Source: Chitinophagaceae bacterium UBA1930
Lineage (GTDB): Bacteria > Bacteroidota > Bacteroidia > Chitinophagales > Chitinophagaceae
Assembly (NCBI GenBank): GCA_002337145.1
Contig: DDFK01000002.1
Coordinates: 372,001-436,000 of the forward strand
Direction: 5' to 3'
DNA length: 64,000 nt
Position numbers and translations under genes: made by a program
The notes under the pieces: generated by a model
The model's input: only the letters and a program-made list of their open reading frames with translations
The model's database searches: none
What the model was told of the DNA's origin: nothing
In this document: piece after piece, positions 34,943 to 44,321 of the stretch
Layout: each line of letters begins with the position of its first letter
Position numbering within the stretch: the first letter of the stretch is position 1

Positions 34943-35875
34943 ATGAATAAACTTTCCATAATCATTCCTTGCTACTTTAACGAACAGAATATTCCTGTAA
35001 CCATGCAAAAGCTGCTGGAGAATGAATTGCTGTTCAACAACGAATTGGCCTTTGAATATGTAATGATAGATGATGGTTCCGAAGACAATACATGGAACGA
35101 ACTGGAAAAATTCAAGGCCACCCAGCCCAACGATAAGGTTAAGCTAATTAAACTTTCCGGCAACTTTGGAAGTTACAACGCAATCCTTGCAGGTATGAAG
35201 TATGCTACGGGTGACTGTAATGTTATCATTGCCGCAGACCTTCAGGACCCGCCCGAGTTGATGGTGAAAATGCATGGATACTGGAAAAAGGGTTTGAAAT
35301 TGGTAATCGCAAATAGGACAGACAGAAAGGACCCCTTCTTTAGTAAGCTCTTTGCAAAAACGTTTCAATATATCATCAAGAAATTTGCATTGAAGAACCT
35401 GCCCGATGGTGGTTTTGACTTTGTATTATTTGATAAACAATTGAGGGATGAGGTTGTGCAACTCAATGAAAAAAATACCAACACGCTTTACCTGTTTACC
35501 TGGATGAAATACGAATACATCACCATACCTTATCAACGTAGGGAAAGGGAAATTGGCAAGAGCCGTTGGACATTCAGCAAAAAACTTAAATTGTTTATCG
35601 ATTCATTTGTTTCGTTTTCGTTTTTCCCAATCAGGCTCATTACAATAACTGGTTTCATCTTAGGCATTATATCCTTACTATATGCATCGTTTATCATTTA
35701 CAATAAAATAGTTGGTAACATACAAATTGCCGGTTGGTCTGGCCTAATGGTTATAATACTGTTGGTATCAAGTTTTCAGATGATTGCATTGGGCATCTTG
35801 GGCGAATATATCTGGCGTACACTGGATGCGTCACGCAATAGACCCAATTATGTAATTGACAAAACAGAACTATGA
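34943..35875 (+). CDS. Polyprenyl-phosphate glycosyltransferase (GtrB/DPM1-like, GT2)
   Basis: A 310-residue GT2 enzyme. The catalytic domain has YVMIDDGSEDNTWNELEKF and AADLQDPPELMVKM, the DLQDPPE pattern of dolichyl/undecaprenyl-phosphate sugar synthases, then REREIGKSRWTFSKKLKLF. Two C-terminal membrane helices follow (ITGFILGIISLLYASFIIYN; GWSGLMVIILLVSSFQMIA). It moves a sugar from a nucleotide donor to polyprenyl phosphate on the cytoplasmic face. It lies between two multi-spanning proteins and overlaps the second by 4 nt. Confidence 0.92.
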   Translation: MNKLSIIIPCYFNEQNIPVTMQKLLENELLFNNELAFEYVMIDDGSEDNTWNELEKFKATQPNDKVKLIKLSGNFGSYNAILAGMKYATGDCNVIIAADLQDPPELMVKMHGYWKKGLKLVIANRTDRKDPFFSKLFAKTFQYIIKKFALKNLPDGGFDFVLFDKQLRDEVVQLNEKNTNTLYLFTWMKYEYITIPYQRREREIGKSRWTFSKKLKLFIDSFVSFSFFPIRLITITGFILGIISLLYASFIIYNKIVGNIQIAGWSGLMVIILLVSSFQMIALGILGEYIWRTLDASRNRPNYVIDKTEL

Positions 35876-37779
35876 TAGACTACGTTCTTATAAATACTGT
35901 TTTCCTGTTAGCCTGTTACTTTATCGGGAGCCTGATGCACAAGCTGGTGCCAGGTAACAGTAAGCATACTGCTGCAAATAAATATGCCAACGTAGCCCAA
36001 AAAATATTTTTAGGCTTGATTGGTATAATAACTGGTTTCTCCATGTATAAAACAAATGGAGTTACTATAAATATTATCTTTTTAATAATTGGAGCACTCT
36101 TTCTTCTTTCTCCCAAAGTAGCTACAGAACAGATAGGAGTAGCATCGAAAATTTCTTTAAAAGAAGAACTATACACTGTGTTGACTGTTTGGGTAGTATT
36201 ATTGGCTTTCACAGGCATAGCCCTCTTTTCTTATAATTACTTCAATACTTCCACCGTTACCAGTGGCGTTTCTCCTGATCATTATTACTACTCCTACTAC
36301 GCTTCAAAAATGGCTCGGTTAGGTATTGAGGGTACAGATTTTTCATTAAATGCTACATTGAATAATGCGAAAGATTTTCGGGCCCCCTATCATTATTTTG
36401 ATATGTGGCTGCTTGCGTTATTAAATATTTTGCCTTTTAAATTGTCATTAGCCAATGCGTATGGATTCTGCTTCACGCCTATGGTATTGTCATTGTGCTG
36501 GATTGGCTTGGCATCTGTTTATAGCTTATTCAAAAACAAGCTAAGTGTACTGGATTTTATATTGATCCTTTTCTTTACACTATACATCGCCGCAGCAGAG
36601 TTCAGGTTTATCAACGGCATAAACCTGTTAAACCAGCCCAAACTTTTTTCAAGCGTAATATGCAGCTGCATAGCTTTTGGTTACTTCTACAACAACAATG
36701 TTGTAAAAGGCTTTCTTGTATTAAGTGCAATAGCTGTTATGAATGTATTGGCCTTGCCTGTAGTATGTATCAGTGGCGGTATTATAAGCCTGTATTTAAT
36801 GTACACAAACAACAAACGTACAGGTATATACTTGCTGCTTAGTTTATTGATTGTTGGGCTTTCTTTTATTGCATTCTATGCCCTGTTCGGCAAATCGGGC
36901 AATAAGGTTTTGGCAGATAATTTTGCTTGGGCTTCCTACCTGAAAGGAGGTATTGTTTATGGTGCAAAAATGGCATTACGGTTAATCGTATCCCTGGCCC
37001 TCGCACTGTTGCTGCTTGTTGTCTTTAAACAAAAAATGATTGAAGTGTACAAACTGCATAAGCCACTGGTTATTTGTTGTGCAGTGTTGGTATCAGTGTC
37101 TTACATCATTACAATTTTCTTTTGGAACGTAACGGATGCAGGACAAATGCGTGCATTTCCCGGTAACGTTATAGTAGGCTTGATTACGCTCGGGATGATT
37201 GCAATGGCAGGTAACAAAAATGATGGACAGCAATTGCCTGTTGCCAAATTTGCCTATGCCTTTTGTATTGTATTTTTTGCGGTATCGTTTGTGGCAAACG
37301 TCCGCCAGATACGAAGAAAGGCTGCTGATGCATCTGTTTCCAAATCATTTATAGAGCAGGTGGGTACGCATGTAAGTAACGGGGCCACTTACGGTTACTT
37401 ATATGCTAATCAAAAGCTTACTAAAAGTTTATGGGCCAACAATCCGAACTTGATTATGAACAACCTCAATTATATGGGGTTAATTAATAAGGACCTGAAT
37501 AAAGTTTGCTTGACGGTCATGCTGAACAATGATTCCATCCCCAAGGGATATGCAATGCTTAACAAACTGATTCAAAAAGCCGACCTGAAAATATTTGCTG
37601 ATGAACATGCATTGAGCCAATCACCTTTGGTTATTGCACAAAAAGAATTTATTGTAAAGAACAATATCAGGTACCTGCTTGCAGCCAATGAAAGTGATTT
37701 GCCGGCAGAGCTTCAATCAATGGTGGCAACAACCATCAAAGATGACAAGAGTGGTACCTGTTTCTTCTTGCTTAAATAA
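35872..37779 (+). CDS. Large multi-spanning membrane protein, possible GT-C glycosyltransferase
   Basis: A 635-residue protein with roughly 12-14 membrane helices and a C-terminal soluble part of about 150 residues. The segment SGVSPDHYYYSYYASKMARL after the first helices, then FRAPYHYFDMWLLALLNILP, looks like a periplasmic catalytic loop as in GT-C proteins. I do not recognise a named family. It overlaps the GtrB-like gene in an ATGA arrangement, so the two proteins probably work as a pair. The protein at 40299 has a comparable plan but is not closely similar. Confidence 0.6.
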   Translation: MIDYVLINTVFLLACYFIGSLMHKLVPGNSKHTAANKYANVAQKIFLGLIGIITGFSMYKTNGVTINIIFLIIGALFLLSPKVATEQIGVASKISLKEELYTVLTVWVVLLAFTGIALFSYNYFNTSTVTSGVSPDHYYYSYYASKMARLGIEGTDFSLNATLNNAKDFRAPYHYFDMWLLALLNILPFKLSLANAYGFCFTPMVLSLCWIGLASVYSLFKNKLSVLDFILILFFTLYIAAAEFRFINGINLLNQPKLFSSVICSCIAFGYFYNNNVVKGFLVLSAIAVMNVLALPVVCISGGIISLYLMYTNNKRTGIYLLLSLLIVGLSFIAFYALFGKSGNKVLADNFAWASYLKGGIVYGAKMALRLIVSLALALLLLVVFKQKMIEVYKLHKPLVICCAVLVSVSYIITIFFWNVTDAGQMRAFPGNVIVGLITLGMIAMAGNKNDGQQLPVAKFAYAFCIVFFAVSFVANVRQIRRKAADASVSKSFIEQVGTHVSNGATYGYLYANQKLTKSLWANNPNLIMNNLNYMGLINKDLNKVCLTVMLNNDSIPKGYAMLNKLIQKADLKIFADEHALSQSPLVIAQKEFIVKNNIRYLLAANESDLPAELQSMVATTIKDDKSGTCFFLLK

Positions 37780-37811
37780 TTAAAAAATATTCTATACATC
37801 AATCAACCACA

Positions 37812-38219
37812 ATGCTTCAGAACGAGAACCAAGCCCAGATACTACAACTACCCAAGTTTCTGGACCCCAGGGGCAACCTTACCTTTCTGGAAGGCGATAA
37901 GCATATCCCTTTCTTGAATGAAAGGGTGTATTGGATTTACGATGTACCGGGTGGAGAAGTAAGGGGTGGCCATGCTTTCAAAAAGCAACGTGAATTCATC
38001 GTGGCACTCAGTGGTAGTTTCGACGTGGTACTGCACGATGGTGAAAAGGAAACAAAATTCCAGTTGAACCGTTCATATTATGGTTTGTATGTTCCTGCCA
38101 TGCACTGGCGCAGCCTGGAAAATTTCTCAACAAATTCCATTGCCATGATATTGGCCGACAGGGAATACAATGTTGATGAATACATCAGGGATTTCGATCA
38201 ATTCAAATCTTCAAAATAA
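37812..38219 (+). CDS. Sugar 3,4-ketoisomerase-like cupin (FdtA/WxcM type), HAF variant
   Basis: A 135-residue cupin of the FdtA/QdtA family, which turns dTDP-4-keto-6-deoxyglucose into its 3-keto isomer. Visible are FLDPRGNLTFLEGDKHIPF, VYWIYDVPGGEVRGGHAFKK and the LSGSFDVVLHDG core. The catalytic motif in characterised members is HAH; here it reads HAF, so the second His is missing. The next gene is a second family member with the normal motif. It may act with that partner or use a different isomer. The gene leads a four-gene set for a 3-amino-3,6-dideoxyhexose. Confidence 0.8.
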   Translation: MLQNENQAQILQLPKFLDPRGNLTFLEGDKHIPFLNERVYWIYDVPGGEVRGGHAFKKQREFIVALSGSFDVVLHDGEKETKFQLNRSYYGLYVPAMHWRSLENFSTNSIAMILADREYNVDEYIRDFDQFKSSK

Positions 38220-38221
38220 AT

Positions 38222-38635
38222 ATGCAACCAGTAACAGTATTTGATGCCAGTCTCATTCATCTTTCTAAAATAGAAAGCAGGTCCGGCAATATTACACCTG
38301 TACACAACAATAAAGAGTTGCCGTTTGCTGTAAAGAGAATATTTTACCTGTATGATATTCCAGGTGGTGAATCACGTGGTGCACATGCCCACAAGGAATG
38401 CCATCAATTTTTAGTGGCAGTGAGTGGTGCATTTGAAGTGTTGCTGAACGATGGAAAAACACAACGCCTGGTACAGTTAAACAGGCCTTACTTTGGTCTA
38501 CATATACCACCTATGATATGGGCTTCGGAAATCAATTTCTCTTCCGGCTCAGTTTGCCTTGTACTGGCCTCGCATAATTACAGTGAAAGCGATTATATAA
38601 GGGATTACGAAACGTATCAAAACCTGAAAGCATGA
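38222..38635 (+). CDS. dTDP-4-keto-6-deoxyhexose 3,4-ketoisomerase (FdtA/QdtA type)
   Basis: A 137-residue cupin paralogous to the preceding gene. It has the intact motif RGAHAHKECHQF, the YDIPGGESRG turn, and VAVSGAFEVLLNDGKTQRL. It gives the 3-keto sugar needed by the aminotransferase encoded at 39180. Whether the product has the gluco or galacto configuration (Qui3N or Fuc3N) cannot be decided. Its 3' end overlaps the acetyltransferase start in an ATGA pattern, showing one coupled operon. Confidence 0.85.
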   Translation: MQPVTVFDASLIHLSKIESRSGNITPVHNNKELPFAVKRIFYLYDIPGGESRGAHAHKECHQFLVAVSGAFEVLLNDGKTQRLVQLNRPYFGLHIPPMIWASEINFSSGSVCLVLASHNYSESDYIRDYETYQNLKA

Positions 38636-39183
38636 TGATACACCACTTAGCAGATGTACAGTCAAGCAATATAGGCGAACATACAACGGTTTGGCAATTT
38701 GCAGTCATTCTTAAAGATGCGGTAATAGGCAAAAACTGCAACATCAATTGCCATACATTCATTGAGAACAATGTTCGGATCGGTAATAATGTTACTGTTA
38801 AAAGTGGCATTTATATATGGGACAATATTACCATTGAGGACGACGTTTTTTTGGGACCTAATGTAGTTTTTACCAATGATATAAGGCCCCGCAGTAAGCA
38901 ACGTGCAGGCTATGCAGATACATTGATCAAACAGGGTGCATCTATCGGGGCAAACTCCACCATACTTGCCGGTGTAACGATTGGTAAATATGCCATGACA
39001 GGAATAGGAAGTGTGGTTACAAGGAATGTACCTGATTATGGACTGGTATATGGCAACCCTGCAAAATTGAAAGGCTGGGTAGATGAATCAGGAAAAAAAC
39101 TTCAGCCCCAGGATGATGGTATATGGATAAGTGAAGAAGGCCAGCAATTCAGACAAACAACAAACGGATTAATCAAGATATGA
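38632..39183 (+). CDS. Hexapeptide-repeat sugar N-acetyltransferase (FdtC-like)
   Basis: A 183-residue left-handed beta-helix acyltransferase. The hexapeptide repeats run from residue about 14 to 135, for example IGKNCNINCHTFIENNVRIG, VFLGPNVVFTNDIRPRSKQR and IGANSTILAGVTIGKYAMTG. The loop with NDIRPR is typical of WlbB/FdtC-type sugar acetyltransferases. It would acetylate the amino group placed by the neighbouring aminotransferase, giving dTDP-Fuc3NAc or dTDP-Qui3NAc. It overlaps both neighbours by 4 nt. Confidence 0.88.
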   Translation: MMIHHLADVQSSNIGEHTTVWQFAVILKDAVIGKNCNINCHTFIENNVRIGNNVTVKSGIYIWDNITIEDDVFLGPNVVFTNDIRPRSKQRAGYADTLIKQGASIGANSTILAGVTIGKYAMTGIGSVVTRNVPDYGLVYGNPAKLKGWVDESGKKLQPQDDGIWISEEGQQFRQTTNGLIKI

Positions 39184-40298
39184 AAATTCCATTCCTTTCC
39201 TTTGCGGATTCAAATGCCCAGATCAAAAGCGAAGTGCTACAAGCATTTGAGGCTTTCTTCGATTCGTCATGGTACGTGCTGGGCGACAGGGTAAAGCAGT
39301 TCGAGAAAGAATATGCAGCCTATTCGCAAACAAAATTTTCGGTTGGGGTAAGCAATGGGTTAGATGCTTTGTACCTTGCCCTAAAAGCTTTTGATATAAA
39401 GGAAGGCGATGAAGTGATTGTTCCTTCCAACACTTATATAGCAACGGCTCTTGCCGTTTCTTATACAGGTGCCATGCCTGTTTTTGTTGAACCCAATATA
39501 CATACTTACAATATAGACCCTGCCAATATTGAAGCTGCAGTTACTTCAAAAACAAAAGCTATTATACCAGTGCATCTGTACGGTCAATGCTGCGAAATGG
39601 ATGCCATCATGGCGATAGCCAGGAAACATGACTTGTTTGTTATAGAAGACAATGCTCAGGCACATGGTGCTTCGTACAACAACAAAGTAACAGGCAGTTT
39701 TGGCGATGCAAATGGTATCAGTTTCTATCCTGGCAAAAACCTCGGGGCCTTGGGTGATGCAGGTGCGGTAACAACCAATGATGAGGCTTTGGCCACTAAA
39801 TTGGCTACCCTTCGCAACTACGGCAGCCAGAAAAAATATTACAACGAGGTAATCGGGTACAATATGCGGCTTGATGAATTGCAGGCAGCCGTTCTTTCTG
39901 TTAAACTTAAGTACATAAATGAATGGACAAAGCAAAGACAGGCAGCCGGGGCAACCTATACACAGTTACTAACTAATATTCCAGGTATTGTTTTGCCGCA
40001 AATTGCAACTGGGGCAACCCATGTATATCATTTGTATGTGATAAGAACAGAAAAAAGAAATGAACTGCAAGCCTACCTGAATGATAAAGGGGTTGGCACA
40101 TTGATACATTATCCCGTTCCAATGCACTTGCAAGAAGCTTATGCAAGCCTGAGCTATAAGAAAGGCGATTTTCCGATTGCAGAAGAAATAGCAGATACTG
40201 TTTTGAGCCTGCCTATGTTTCCTGGCATCACCCAAGAGCAGATTGAATACGTGGCTAATTGTATTGCCGGATTCTTTAATCCAGATACCAAGGCCTAG
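39180..40298 (+). CDS. PLP-dependent sugar aminotransferase (DegT/DnrJ/EryC1; FdtB-like)
   Basis: A 372-residue aminotransferase. The start is MKIPFLSFADSNAQIKSEVL. Conserved pieces are VGVSNGLDALYLALKAFDI, VIVPSNTYIATALAVSYTGA, FVIEDNAQAHGASYNN, and the PLP-lysine block SFYPGKNLGALGDAGAVTTN. The GYNMRLDELQAAVLSVKLKY motif is also present. The ketoisomerase neighbours point to C3 amination of a dTDP-keto-deoxyhexose. It is directly followed by a membrane protein gene with no gap. Confidence 0.93.
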   Translation: MKIPFLSFADSNAQIKSEVLQAFEAFFDSSWYVLGDRVKQFEKEYAAYSQTKFSVGVSNGLDALYLALKAFDIKEGDEVIVPSNTYIATALAVSYTGAMPVFVEPNIHTYNIDPANIEAAVTSKTKAIIPVHLYGQCCEMDAIMAIARKHDLFVIEDNAQAHGASYNNKVTGSFGDANGISFYPGKNLGALGDAGAVTTNDEALATKLATLRNYGSQKKYYNEVIGYNMRLDELQAAVLSVKLKYINEWTKQRQAAGATYTQLLTNIPGIVLPQIATGATHVYHLYVIRTEKRNELQAYLNDKGVGTLIHYPVPMHLQEAYASLSYKKGDFPIAEEIADTVLSLPMFPGITQEQIEYVANCIAGFFNPDTKA

Positions 40299-42122
40299 AT
40301 GCTCGTATTGCAACTGCTGCTTCTAATTGGGTTTATCTACATGGCATACATTACCGTATGTCCACTATTTGGAGAAAAGATCTTTCCCCAAATAACATGG
40401 GCAGCGTTTGCTATCATTGCTTTTGTAGGTGCCCTTGTCATGACGTTCTGCACAATTGTATTAAGGCAGGTAGGGCTAAGTGAATACTTTGTTTTTATAA
40501 TCCCGGTTTTCAATCTTCTATTTCTCAATCGGAAAATAAAGTTTGTCGTCCGTCAGGCACTCGATTATAAAGTGTTGGTACACCTGGCTATTTTTACAAT
40601 ATTATACCTCAATGTAGGTATACAAGCTTTCAGGATGGGGATGGGAGATTTTCCATCAGAGTTTTATAATACAGACAGTGCAGCATACCTTTCCTTGCTT
40701 CAGGGTTTTGTCAAATCATCTACCTACCCGCCTTTGAATCTTGAGTTGGTAGGGGCGTCATTTAGGTACCACTACGGTTCCATCGCTTTTGCTGCATTGC
40801 TTTCAAAGGTTACTTTACTAAAGCCGCATTTTGCACTGCTTACTGTCATCCCTTGTTTTAGTGCAGCTGTGTTTTATGCAACGGCTTACAGGATTGCTAA
40901 AAAGGTGATTGGCACAGCTAACTACTGGTTGCCTGTAATCTGTACTGTGCTGGTAGTGCTGCTTATTAATTTTGAAATCAATAGCTTCAGGATAACCAGG
41001 ATTTTACGTTTTGTTTTCAATATTGAAAAATATGGCAAGCAATTCCAGATGCTATCCAATGTCGTTGCTATTTGTCTATGTGCCATCTGCCTATATATTC
41101 TCTTATGTATAGAAAGTTGGAAACAAGCGATTGGATTATTATGTATCATACCAATCATTGGGCTTGTTAAAGTTCCATTCATGCCTATTGTGCTTGGTGT
41201 TAGTGGGTTATACCTTGTATATCTATTGGTAACGAAAAAAGCATCATGGGTATATTGGTTACTGCCCATACTGGTTATAGCAAGTGCAGCAATCGTGTTG
41301 TTCTTTTCGCTGGGCAATAATATGAGTAACGTAACAGGAAGGGGCACCAATAAAATATCGATCCAGTTCAATACAAAAATCCTGATGGAACTTGTATTTA
41401 AGCTGGGCTTTTTGGTATATCCATTTGTTTTGATATTGTTGAACAGGTCAATTACAAAGAAGCCTGCTTTTGCACTGCTGCTATGCACTGCAATAGTTGT
41501 ATTTGTAACAGGCAGTTTTTTTGAAGTGGACAATGCAGACTATAATCAGGTATATAGTAATGTAGCTGTGCTCTTTGTTTTATTGATTGTGCCATTAACT
41601 ATTTATCTGTTACATAAATCCAACAAGGTTATTCAATACTCGGCATATACTGTTTTAATACTGCCGGCGTGTATAGTGCTTTTTTCATCATTCTATTACA
41701 CCAAGGTATTGGTCGGGCAAAGAAAGAATGCCCACGAATATTGCAACAACCAATCCATTGCAACAGCATTGAAAACGATACCTGTAAGCGGAAGCATACT
41801 AGTTACAAACGACTTAAGGTATCCGGCAAATGCATACATGCGTGACAATAAGCAGTTTCAACTTTCTGCCATATTCGGCCACCAGGCATTTGCATCCAGT
41901 AGCTATTTTGTTACAAAGCAAACAGAAGGTACTTATGGCACAGGGCTCAACATAAAAAGGATGCTCCAACAAACTATTTGGAACGACTCTTTAAATAACT
42001 TGTTTGCACAGCATCATATTACGCATATACTCATTCATAAAAATTACCCAAGCCCTCAAAATATTCCATACGATAAAACTTTTGACGGAGCTGAATACAC
42101 CGTATACCAAATAAAAAAATAA
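40299..42122 (+). CDS. Large multi-spanning membrane protein in the polysaccharide locus
   Basis: A 607-residue protein with about 12 membrane helices and a C-terminal soluble domain of about 130 residues. The first periplasmic loop (GDFPSEFYNTDSAAYLSLLQ, then LELVGASFRYHYGSIAF) contains acidic and His/Tyr residues, as in GT-C active sites. The C-terminal part has alternating motifs (ILVTNDLRYPANAYMRDN) resembling those at the end of membrane mannosyltransferase-like proteins. I do not recognise a named family. It starts immediately after the aminotransferase stop and ends 3 nt before the NeuB-type gene. It may be a polymerase or a periplasmic glycosyltransferase. Confidence 0.6.
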   Translation: MLVLQLLLLIGFIYMAYITVCPLFGEKIFPQITWAAFAIIAFVGALVMTFCTIVLRQVGLSEYFVFIIPVFNLLFLNRKIKFVVRQALDYKVLVHLAIFTILYLNVGIQAFRMGMGDFPSEFYNTDSAAYLSLLQGFVKSSTYPPLNLELVGASFRYHYGSIAFAALLSKVTLLKPHFALLTVIPCFSAAVFYATAYRIAKKVIGTANYWLPVICTVLVVLLINFEINSFRITRILRFVFNIEKYGKQFQMLSNVVAICLCAICLYILLCIESWKQAIGLLCIIPIIGLVKVPFMPIVLGVSGLYLVYLLVTKKASWVYWLLPILVIASAAIVLFFSLGNNMSNVTGRGTNKISIQFNTKILMELVFKLGFLVYPFVLILLNRSITKKPAFALLLCTAIVVFVTGSFFEVDNADYNQVYSNVAVLFVLLIVPLTIYLLHKSNKVIQYSAYTVLILPACIVLFSSFYYTKVLVGQRKNAHEYCNNQSIATALKTIPVSGSILVTNDLRYPANAYMRDNKQFQLSAIFGHQAFASSSYFVTKQTEGTYGTGLNIKRMLQQTIWNDSLNNLFAQHHITHILIHKNYPSPQNIPYDKTFDGAEYTVYQIKK

Positions 42123-42125
42123 ACA

Positions 42126-43172
42126 ATGGCATCACCTTTTTTTGAAATAGCAGGCCGTAAAATAGGCTACGATTATGAACCACTGGTTTTTGCGGAAATA
42201 GGTATCAACCATGAAGGCAGTTTACAGATTGCCAAAGAAATGGTTGATGCGGCACATGCCGCCGGCGTTGAAGTGGTGAAACACCAAACGCATATTGTGG
42301 AAGATGAAATGAGCAGTGCTGCCAAGAATACGATTCCAGGCAATGCAACGGTAAGCATATACGAAATCATGCGTCGCTGTTCATTAAGTGAAGAAGATGA
42401 ATTGGAGATGAAACGCTATGTAGAAAGCAAGGGAATGATTTTTATATCGACACCTTTTAGCCGTGCTGCTGCGGATAGGTTACATAAATGGGATGTGCCT
42501 GCATACAAGATTGGTAGCGGCGAATGCAACAACTATCCCTTGTTGAATCATATCGCATCATTTGGCAAGCCGATTATTTTAAGCACCGGAATGAATACGA
42601 TTGATAGTATTGCCAAAGCCGTTGCAATATTTAAAACACACAATGTTCCGTATGCGTTACTGCATACAACCAACCTATACCCAACACCCAATCATTTGGT
42701 ACGCTTGGGTGCAATGGTAGAAATACAGAAAAACTTTCCCGATGCTGTTGTTGGCTTAAGCGACCATACATTAACCAATCATGCATGTTTCGGTGCTGTG
42801 GCTTTGGGGGCATCCATACTGGAAAGGCATTTTACGGATACGATGAACAGGCAAGGGCCAGACATTGTTTGCAGTATGGATTTACAGGCAACAAAAGAAC
42901 TGATTGAAGGCAGCAGGATTATTGCCCAGCAACGTGGCGGTGCTAAAGGTCCTGCAGCCGAAGAGCAGGTAACGATTGACTTTGCATTTGCCACAATCTG
43001 TACCATTAAACCCATAAAAGCAGGTGAAGCTTTTACAAAAGAAAATATTTGGGTGAAAAGGCCGGGCAAAGGGGGCATTCTTGCGGAAGAGTATGAAAAT
43101 GTATTGGGAAGAAAAGCTTCAATTGATATTGATGTGGATGTTCAAGTTGTTTGGGAAAACATAGAAAAATAA
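42126..43172 (+). CDS. neuB: N-acetylneuraminate / nonulosonic acid synthase (NeuB family)
   Basis: A 348-residue synthase that condenses phosphoenolpyruvate with a six-carbon amino sugar. The N-terminal TIM-barrel part has PLVFAEIGINHEGSLQIAKE, VEVVKHQTHI, PAYKIGSGECNNYPLLNHIA and PIILSTGMNTIDSI. The C-terminal SAF-like domain starts near residue 285 with ICTIKPIKAGEAFTKENIWV and KRPGKGGILAEEYENVLGRK. NeuB, LegI and PseI look alike, so the product could be sialic, legionaminic or pseudaminic acid. Its likely partners are the epimerase at 44322 and the CMP-synthase at 29149. Confidence 0.9.
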   Translation: MASPFFEIAGRKIGYDYEPLVFAEIGINHEGSLQIAKEMVDAAHAAGVEVVKHQTHIVEDEMSSAAKNTIPGNATVSIYEIMRRCSLSEEDELEMKRYVESKGMIFISTPFSRAAADRLHKWDVPAYKIGSGECNNYPLLNHIASFGKPIILSTGMNTIDSIAKAVAIFKTHNVPYALLHTTNLYPTPNHLVRLGAMVEIQKNFPDAVVGLSDHTLTNHACFGAVALGASILERHFTDTMNRQGPDIVCSMDLQATKELIEGSRIIAQQRGGAKGPAAEEQVTIDFAFATICTIKPIKAGEAFTKENIWVKRPGKGGILAEEYENVLGRKASIDIDVDVQVVWENIEK

Positions 43173-43183
43173 AACAGTATCTT

Positions 43184-44299
43184 TTGAATAATCAAAACCG
43201 TACTATTTATTTTAAAGGCCTTAATGGTATAAGGGCCCTTGCTGCTTTAGCAGTAGTGTTTATTCATATTGCGGGATTTCATAAAAAGCGTTTCGGGTTA
43301 CCTTCATTTAACGATGGCATCAATTTAAAGCTAGAAGAAATTGGCAGTGATGCAGTTACTGTGTTTTTTACATTAAGCGGCTTTCTGATTACGTACTTAT
43401 TGTTGCAAGAGAAAAAAATAACAGGTACTGTTGATGTAAAGAAATTTTATGTAAGAAGGGTTCTACGTATTTGGCCATTGTACTACTTGTACCTTGGCAT
43501 TGCGTTAATTGTAATTGCCCTTTTTAAAATACATATTGCCCCATTAAATATATTTTTCTATTTCTTTTTATGTGGTAATATACCTTACATTCTTGGTACA
43601 AGCTTTTATGTAATAGGCCATTTTTGGAGTATTGGTGTTGAGGAACAGTTTTATATAATTTGGCCCTTTTTGCTAAAGCAGGTACAAAAAAATATCCTTC
43701 TTAAACTTTGCATTGGCTTGATATTTTTTTGTGTGGTGAAATTGCTAGTATATACAAATTATCAAGTTGGTAGTATTCCATATGGTATCGTTTCCACCAA
43801 TCGTTTCGACTGCATGATGATTGGAGCCGTTTTTGCAACACTATTATACAATGGGCAAGTATTGCCATCCACAACTAAATCTGTTAATTTGATAATATGC
43901 CTGTCTGCTATTGTACTATTATGTGTTATAGAGTTTAATAATCCATTCCATTCAATGCTCATTAGCATATTGACTTGTATTTTGATAAACTCGCAAATTC
44001 AAGAACAAACCTTCTTGATTAATTTGGATAAACCCTTGTTCAATTTTCTAGGAAAAATTTCTTATGGAATTTACGTTATACATCCATTGGTCTTATTCTG
44101 TATATCGTCGATAATAAAAACCAGCACTTTGCCTGTTCTGTTTAAGTACATATGTGCTTATGTGGGCGGCTTTACAATAACAATACTGATTGCCTACTTG
44201 TCTTATGAGTACTTTGAAAAAAAGATCCTTCTTTTAAAAGAAAAATATACAATCGTAAGGAGTTCGACTTTACAAACTGGCAACCTTATTCAAGCATAA
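43184..44299 (+). CDS. Membrane-bound O-acyltransferase, acyltransferase-3 family (OafA-like)
   Basis: A 371-residue protein with about ten membrane helices. The N-terminal KGLNGIRALAALAVVFIHIA carries the conserved His of acyltransferase 3 proteins, and the middle has GHFWSIGVEEQFYIIWPFLL and RVLRIWPLYYLY. The C-terminal FLGKISYGIYVIHPLVLF is a further family motif. These enzymes O-acetylate sugars on the glycan. No ATG is available; TTG at 43184 places the first motif at the usual distance and avoids overlap with the synthase. A TTG at 43151 is the alternative. It lies between neuB and neuC, suggesting that the nonulosonic acid itself may be the acetylated sugar. Confidence 0.85.
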   Translation: MNNQNRTIYFKGLNGIRALAALAVVFIHIAGFHKKRFGLPSFNDGINLKLEEIGSDAVTVFFTLSGFLITYLLLQEKKITGTVDVKKFYVRRVLRIWPLYYLYLGIALIVIALFKIHIAPLNIFFYFFLCGNIPYILGTSFYVIGHFWSIGVEEQFYIIWPFLLKQVQKNILLKLCIGLIFFCVVKLLVYTNYQVGSIPYGIVSTNRFDCMMIGAVFATLLYNGQVLPSTTKSVNLIICLSAIVLLCVIEFNNPFHSMLISILTCILINSQIQEQTFLINLDKPLFNFLGKISYGIYVIHPLVLFCISSIIKTSTLPVLFKYICAYVGGFTITILIAYLSYEYFEKKILLLKEKYTIVRSSTLQTGNLIQA

Positions 44300-44321
44300 C
44301 CTTAAAGCAGGGAGAAATCGG

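Noticed and set aside
40922..41533. Minus-strand open frame of about 203 codons
   Set aside because: It is antisense to the membrane protein at 40299, and its Ser/Thr/Ile-rich composition is what antisense of a hydrophobic protein gives.
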